From the NCBI GenBank assembly GCA_036924285.1, contig JAYKYS010000006.1:32338001-32402000 (forward strand): 64,000 bases of DNA, in the 5' to 3' direction. This stretch comes from Asterella californica (taxonomy: Eukaryota; Streptophyta; Marchantiopsida; Marchantiales; Aytoniaceae). The notes below the pieces were generated by a model. That model searched no databases. It worked only from the letters and a program-made list of their open reading frames with translations, and was not told the origin of the DNA. Positions 58,276-64,000 of this stretch are shown piece by piece (position 1 is the stretch's first letter; every line of letters starts with the position of its first letter). The position numbers and the translations under genes are program-made.

Positions 58276-58930
58276 ATAATCCTATTGAAAGCGTCGACAT
58301 ATGTAAGAGTGAATAAAAATTGCTAGCGACTATCGTATGTCTACATATGATATCCAAGTACAATGGACACATGATGAATGCATGATCTTCATCTTCAATC
58401 TGATCTAAATCACAATGTTTACAAATACGTTCACTCCTATCAATATTTAACCAACGTCCTTCCTTAATACCAAGTCTATGAGAACTAGTACGATGTTGAA
58501 CTATCACATGTCGGAGAGAGGTTGATATAGATGCTTGGAGGTATTCCTGATCGCAATACACCAGCATGAAATTGACTTGCTGCTGATAATAAGTCATCTT
58601 GGTCTTAGGTTGAGACCATAGAGCATGTAAAAATCTTCTTTGTATCAAGTCACGAAGAGCAATAGGTGGGAGGTTAAAATCACGTTCAGATATGTTCCTT
58701 CTCCACACCAAGCCACCACATCAGCGTACCAACCAAAAGAGAGTGTAGCTCTTAGAGCTTGACAAGGTAGTCTTGTCTCTCCGAGAGATCTCACCCTAGA
58801 TACATAGATGATCGTCAAGTAAAGTGCTTCAGCTTCCAAAGGTAAATAACCACATTCAGCAAGGAGTATAGCATATGGTGCCACATATGGTGCCATAAGG
58901 CTAAGGCTCACAACCTCGAGCAATATTGGC
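58275..58930 (-). pseudogene. Inverted diverged RT C-terminus (r), U5/U6 boundary
   Basis: Minus frames 58923 down to 58645 and 58711 down to 58268, unchanged. Confidence 0.8.
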
Positions 58931-59150
58931 TAAGTTTGCAGATCAGGCACAACGAGATACAGCGATGGCTAACAAAGCTGTCTTGAAGGGGAGACAGATC
59001 TGGTTGGATCCTGATCTCACACCGCTACAAGCTGAAGCCAAGCAGAAGGAGCTTGTGAAGGTAAAAGAGGCTCAACAAGGAGGGTTCATTGCTTTCTTAA
59101 GAGATGGACGTGCTGTTGTTACACAAAAGAGACGAGATGCTTCCAAATAG
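58926..59150 (+). pseudogene. LINE ORF1 C-terminal fragment (U6)
   Basis: Peptide identical to the other units. Confidence 0.6.
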
Positions 59151-59171
59151 CAGTTTTCGACCCTTAGAGTT

Positions 59172-60440
59172 ATGATGTGGAACATTCATGGGCTTACTAA
59201 GTCAAAGTACACAAGCGCTTTACCAATTTGCAACAAGGCTGATATCATCAACTTGGTGGAGACATGGGAACATGAAGGAAACAATGTACATGAGTTGGAT
59301 GGTTTTACTTTGATCGGCTCTACTTGGAACAAGCGCAAGCAACATAAAGGACGTGGTTTTGGAAATATTGCAACTTACGTCAGATCTTATTTGCATCAGC
59401 TTGTTGAAGTGGTTCTTCAGGATGTGGGTGGACAATATCATTGGATTCGAGTTGGTGGAGAAAGTAGATCTGCATGTTATATCGCAATCTGCTATTTTGC
59501 ACCTTTGAACATGTCTATCTATCAGACTAGAGCATGTAGCACGAGCCAACCTTTCCATCGTCTTTCTATTGATGTTTTGAGATATCAAGAGAAGGGCAAG
59601 GTCTTTGTGGTGGGAGATTTCAATGCTAGAGTTCACACTTGCCAATTCACACAATTCTATGCTCTTGACCACTCTCCTATTCTTGAAGAAGATGATGATC
59701 CTACATGGTCCCGTGCCTCCTTAGATACATCCACCAATGACATGAAAGAACACTTCTTGACTTTTGGAGCAATCTGTAGTTTGAAAATTCTGAACGGTAC
59801 ATCCCGTTTTCCTAGCTCTAACATGAAAACATACGTCTCTACCTCTGGATCAAGCATAGTAGACTACCTCCTCTCCTCATCTCTTGATAGTTCACTCATT
59901 TCAGCATTTGAAGTTTTGGATCTACAACCTGAATCTGATCACACTCCTCTACTGTCCTCACTATCCTTGTCTAGCTCATTTGCACCTCACAAGTTGAAAG
60001 GTTTTGATGGGACCAACACTACCTCTAGACTTCGTCTTGATCATCGGAAAAGACATCTTTATCAAACTGCTCTAGAGAATTTGATATCTATTACACAGTG
60101 GAGTCACAATCTTGACCAACGAGATACACAATTGACGGATGTCTTGAAGAAAATTACAACTCGATTTTTCTCTCAACACTCAAGCAGAAAGCTCAAATGT
60201 AACCCTTGCAATGGCTGGTTTGATGAAGAGTGCAAACTTGCTCGATTAAAGGCTCTAGACAAGGCTTGTGACTTGGAAGCAACAACCTTGTATAAGCAGT
60301 TGATCAAACGTAAGAAGAGAGCATTCTTGAGAAAGAAAGGCTTGGAACTTGCTTTTGATTTTCAGAAGGATCCCAAAGCTTTTTGGAGACGTTTAGCATC
60401 TCGTCCAAGTTCACCAAGTCTTGATCCTTCTGCTTTGTAG
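59172..60440 (+). CDS. LINE endonuclease plus linker, S65N (U6)
   Basis: The only EN copy with a protein change: AGT to AAT at 59364-59366 gives Asn65, outside the catalytic motifs. Silent C at 59804 as in U3 to U5. Confidence 0.85.
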   Translation: MMWNIHGLTKSKYTSALPICNKADIINLVETWEHEGNNVHELDGFTLIGSTWNKRKQHKGRGFGNIATYVRSYLHQLVEVVLQDVGGQYHWIRVGGESRSACYIAICYFAPLNMSIYQTRACSTSQPFHRLSIDVLRYQEKGKVFVVGDFNARVHTCQFTQFYALDHSPILEEDDDPTWSRASLDTSTNDMKEHFLTFGAICSLKILNGTSRFPSSNMKTYVSTSGSSIVDYLLSSSLDSSLISAFEVLDLQPESDHTPLLSSLSLSSSFAPHKLKGFDGTNTTSRLRLDHRKRHLYQTALENLISITQWSHNLDQRDTQLTDVLKKITTRFFSQHSSRKLKCNPCNGWFDEECKLARLKALDKACDLEATTLYKQLIKRKKRAFLRKKGLELAFDFQKDPKAFWRRLASRPSSPSLDPSAL

Positions 60441-61333
60441 AGGTAGTGTTGCTCCCATCAAAACCTTTCAACTTGTAAGGTGCAAATGAGCTAGACAAGG
60501 ATAGTGAGAACAGTAGAGGAGTGTGATCAGATTCAGGTTGTAGATCCAAAACTTCAAATGCTGAAATGAGTGAACTATCAAGAGATGAGGAGAGGAGGTA
60601 GTCTACTATGCTTGATCCAGAGGTAGAGACGTATGTTTTCATGTTAGAGCTAGGAAAACGGGATGTACCGTTCAGAATTTTCAAACTACAGATTGCTCCA
60701 AAAGTCAAGAAGTGTTCTTTCATGTCATTGGTGGATGTATCTAAGGAGGCACGGGACCATGTAGGATCATCATCTTCTTCAAGAATAGGAGAGTGGTCAA
60801 GAGCATAGAATTGTGTGAACTGGCAAGTGTGAACTCTAGCATTGAAATCTCCCACCACAAAGACCTTGCCCTTCTCTTGATATCTCAAAACATCAATAGA
60901 AAGACGATGGAAAGGTTGGCTCGTGCTACATGCTTTAGTCTGATAGATAGACATGTTCAAAGGTGCAAAATAGCAGATTGCGATATAACATGCAGATCTA
61001 CTTTCTCCACCAACTCGAATCCAATGATATTGTCCACCCACATCCTGAAGAACCACTTCAACAAGCTGATGCAAATAAGATCTGACGTAAGTTGCAATAC
61101 CTCCAAAACCACGTCCCTTATGTTGCTTGCGCTATGTGAGAGACGTAGTCACCGATCGTACTAATACTCTTTGTATTAGAACTGATTCTTACGTTAGTTA
61201 TTAATTTTTTATTTGTATTGTTGTATTGCATTTTTTTATTGCATTTCTGTCTTTTGACTCTTTGGGTCTCCTGGGTTTGATGATAATCATTCATTCATGG
61301 GCTTACCGAGTCAAAGTACACTAGTAGTTTATA
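60438..61333 (-). pseudogene. Inverted EN, tail 1 and EN scrap (U6)
   Basis: Inverted EN at 60438-61133 pairs with 59332-60027. Confidence 0.8.
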
Positions 61334-61915
61334 TGAATAAATGAATGAATGAATATCAAGCCCGGAAGACCCAAAGAGTCAAAAGGCAGAAAAAAATACA
61401 ATACAAAGTCAACATGTGAGCCTAGGAAACCCTAGGAGATCGTATCAATGCAAAAGAGCATTGGTACAACAAGAAACTATATCTCTAATATAAAGCCCTA
61501 GTGGGAGAGCTGACATCTGTAAAAGTGTATAGAAATCACTAGCAACTATCTTATGTCTACATCTAATCTCATCATACAAGGAACATACAATGAATACATG
61601 ATCCTCATCCTCTATCTGATCTAAATCACAAAGTCTACAAAGCCGTTCACTCTTAACAATGTTTAGCCAACGTCCTTCCTCACTGCCAAGTCTATGAGAG
61701 CTAGTGCGGTGCTGAGCGATGATATGTCGAAGAGAGATTGAAATAGGTGCCCGGAGGTACTCTTGTTCACAATACACCAACATGGGGTTGACATGCTGCT
61801 GATAGTAAGCCATCTTGGTCTTGGGTTGAGACCATATAGCATGTAAAAACCTTTTCTGAATCAACTCCCGAAGAGCAATAGGTGGAAGGTCAAAATCACG
61901 CTCAAAAATCACGCC
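61334..61915 (-). pseudogene. Inverted LINE 3' end with RT C-terminus (U6)
   Basis: 155-codon minus frame (61912 down to 61445), unchanged. Confidence 0.8.
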
Positions 61916-62642
61916 AATATTGCTCGAGGTTGTGAGCCTTAGCCTTATGGCACCATATGTGGCACCATATGCTATACTCCTTGCTGAATGTGGTTATTTA
62001 CCTTTGGAAGCTGAAGCACTTTACTTGACGATCATCTATGTATCTAGGGTGAGATCTCTCGGAGAGACAAGACTACCTTGTCAAGCTCTAAGAGCTACAC
62101 TCTCTTTTGGTTGGTACGCTGATGTGGTGGCTTGGTGTGGAGAAGGAACATATCTGAACGTGATTTTAACCTCCCACCTATTGCTCTTCGTGACTTGATA
62201 CAAAGAAGATTTTTACATGCTCTATGGTCTCAACCTAAGACCAAGATGACTTATTATCAGCAGCAAGTCAATTCCATGCTGGTGTATTGCGATCAGGAAT
62301 ACCTCCAAGCATCTATATCAACCTCTCTCCGACATGTGATAGTTCAACATCGTACTAGTTCTCATAGACTTGGTATTAAGGAATGACGTTGGTTAAATAT
62401 TGATAAGAGTGAACGTATTTGTAAACTTTGTGATTTAGATCAGATTGAAGATGAAGATCATGCATTCATCATATGTCCATTGTACTTGGATATCATATGT
62501 AGACATGCGATAGTCGCTAGCAATTTTTATTCACTCTTACATATGTCGACGCTTTCAATAAGATTATATATGCGAGACGTAGTTACTCATCATACTAATA
62601 ATCTTCGTATTAGTACTGATTCAGACATTAGCTTCTGATTTT
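61913..62642 (+). pseudogene. Diverged RT C-terminal fragment (U6)
   Basis: Same frameshift and TGA (62384-62386). Confidence 0.8.
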
Positions 62643-62659
62643 TAGAAGGACTCCTAAAT

Positions 62660-64000
62660 CTAGAAGGACTTTCTGCAGAGCTACTACAATGGGGAGGTGA
62701 TTCTCTCATTCCTATACTTACCAAGCTTCTGAATGATGCTGCTGTACATGGTTTCCCTAAGAGTTGGTTCATGCGCAAAGTGATTCCCATCCACAAGTCG
62801 GGCAAGAAGGATGATGTTACCAACTATAGAACTATCATGGTGGGCAACATCTTTGCCAAGTTATATGGGAGCTTGCTAGAGAGAAAACTCAGTGTTTGGG
62901 CAGAAGGATCCAATGTGAGAGCTCGTTCACAAGCAGGTTTTCGTCCTACTTTTAGCACCATTGATCATATCCTTTGTCTTCGTGTTGCTTGGGAGAAGTC
63001 AAAAGAAAATGATAAATCTCTCTATGCTGCTTTTATCGACTACACAAAAGCTTTTGATAGGGTGCCTAGGAAGCTCTTATGGGATAGATTTGTTGCCATT
63101 GGTGTTCCTAAAGACATGATGGCAGCGGTTTCTAAACTCTATGAACGAGTTTATGTGAAGCTTACCTCGACACAATCAAAGGAGATCTTTAGCACTATTG
63201 GAGTCATTCAAGGTTGTCCTCTCTCCTCTACTCTATTTGGTATCTTCATCGATGACGTGGAGAAATGTCTTGCTGAATTTGGAGAAGAAGGTGTGAAGTT
63301 GGGAATCTATATCATTCAAGCATTGATTTATGCTGATGATATCATCCTCCTATCACGTGATCCTTTGAGTTTACAACGACATTTGGATGCTATTGAGGTC
63401 TTTTGCAACAACATGCAGATGGAAGTGAACCTTTCGAAGTCCAAGGTGATGGTGGTGGGTTCAAAAGTGCGCCATTCTTTTCTCTACAAAGGCCAAGTTT
63501 TACAACAAGTGGAGAGTTACAAGTACTTGGGCATTGACTTCTCTCATAACTACAGTTGGGCTTTGTGCATTCATAAGAGAGTTGAAGCTGGTTACAAAGC
63601 TTTGTACTCTCTTTTGAATCGTTGTCGACGTGCTCATCTCTTAGCATGAGATTTGAGAAAGTTTCTCTTCAGGAGTTTGGGTTTGCCTGTGATACTTTAT
63701 GGTGTTCAAGTGTGGGGGCCTGGTGCAAAGAAAGGAGCTTGGGAACGTATCGAGAAGGTTCAAAAAGTGTTCTTACAAGTGGAGCTTGGTGTAAGATGCC
63801 AAAAACCATATGCTATGCTCCTTGCTGAATCTGGTTGCTTATCCGTGGAAGCAGAAGCTCTTTACTTGACTATCATTTATGTCTCAAGAGTGAGATCCCT
63901 TGGAGAGACGAGATTACCTTGTCAAGCTCTAAGAGTTACATTCTCATTTGGTTGGTATGCTGATGTGGTGGCTTGGTGTGGAAGATGGAACATTTTTGAG
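62660..64000 (+). pseudogene. RT copy A with TGA, cut by window end (U6)
   Basis: RT core complete with YADD; TGA at 63647-63649. The window ends before the 39-bp deletion, knuckle and tail. Confidence 0.82.

Larger units (their letters stand above)
48315..58818 (+). repeat. Array unit U5
   Basis: Complete monomer, close to the array consensus. The one private change noticed is a silent C at 56552 in RT copy B, the base carried at that site by copy A. Confidence 0.95.
1..64000. repeat. Tandem array of a 10,504-bp LINE-derived monomer
   Basis: The same blocks recur in the same order at a spacing of 10,504 bp: the ORF1 fragment begins at 108, 10612, 21116, 37918, 48422 and 58926. The single irregular interval (21116 to 37918) is 16,802 bp, which is 10,504 plus 6,298. 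Both window edges lie inside the array, so its full length and flanks are unknown. Private single-base variants in most units argue against simple assembly duplication of one read. All recognisable coding material is from a LINE; no unique host DNA was found. Confidence 0.97.
58819..64000 (+). repeat. Array unit U6, truncated by the window end
   Basis: First 5,182 bp of a monomer, ending inside RT copy A. One private change: an A at 59365 replaces Ser65 of EN by Asn. Confidence 0.95.

Noticed and set aside
1..64000. Regularly spaced repeats as a CRISPR array or bacterial repeat island
   Set aside because: Repeats are kilobase-long with no short spacers, and the coding content is eukaryotic LINE; no Cas-like or other prokaryotic gene is present.
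1..64000. Promoters, tRNA, rRNA or riboswitches
   Set aside because: I scanned the monomer by eye and found no cloverleaf, rRNA core or convincing promoter; LINE internal promoters would lie in the 5' region, which is missing or unrecognised here.

Overview
The whole 64 kb is repetitive eukaryotic nuclear DNA. Every coding signal I can recognise comes from a non-LTR retrotransposon (LINE): an APE-type endonuclease (EN), a reverse transcriptase (RT) with a YADD active site and a C-terminal C-x2-C-x9-H-x4-C knuckle, an ORF1 C-terminal fragment, and 3' ends that finish in an (ATTC)n tail. I see no host gene, tRNA, rRNA, LTR element or prokaryotic feature. The species cannot be told from this sequence; LINE-nest arrays of this sort are known from plants and green algae, but that is only a hint.

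Layout: a head-to-tail array with a 10,504-bp period. Units are U1 (1-10504), U2 (10505-21008), U3 (21009-37810, enlarged to 16,802 bp), U4 (37811-48314), U5 (48315-58818) and U6 (58819-64000, cut by the window end). Units differ at only about a dozen positions that I could find by eye. U3 holds an extra 6,298 bp, exactly the spacing of two direct repeats inside the monomer (the end of EN plus linker, near 1176 and 7474 in U1), so it looks like an unequal crossover product (parts U3a and U3b).

Each monomer is a mosaic of LINE pieces in alternating orientation (U1 coordinates): ORF1 C-terminus (+, 108-332); complete EN plus linker (+, 354-1622); inverted EN copy (-, 1620-2315); a LINE 3' end (+, 2316-2480); a 35-bp EN scrap; a 3' end with RT C-terminus (-, 2516-3097); a diverged RT C-terminus (+, 3095-3824); RT copy A with 3' tail (+, 3842-5708); an inverted RT fragment (-, 5709-6187); a coiled-coil segment (+, 6188-6434); an inverted linker fragment joined to another 3' end (6435-6853); an old inverted EN fragment (-, 6854-7078); a GC-rich Ser/Gly/Arg-coding segment (7079-7450); RT copy B with 3' tail (+, 7451-9961); and an inverted diverged RT C-terminus (-, 9961-10616) that runs into the next unit.

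Most plausible history (inference): repeated LINE insertion into older LINE copies, several with 5' inversion, made a 10.5-kb nest; the nest was then amplified in tandem and is being homogenised by unequal exchange and gene conversion. Nothing here is an intact autonomous element: ORF1 lacks its N-terminus, EN and RT are never in one continuous frame, and RT copies carry stops or a lost knuckle. The main points of interest are the array itself, the mapped crossover in U3, a conversion tract in U1, a conserved 3' hairpin plus ATTC tail, a 696-bp EN inverted repeat that would fold into long dsRNA if transcribed, and an ORF1/ORF2 junction that is in frame across a single UAG.
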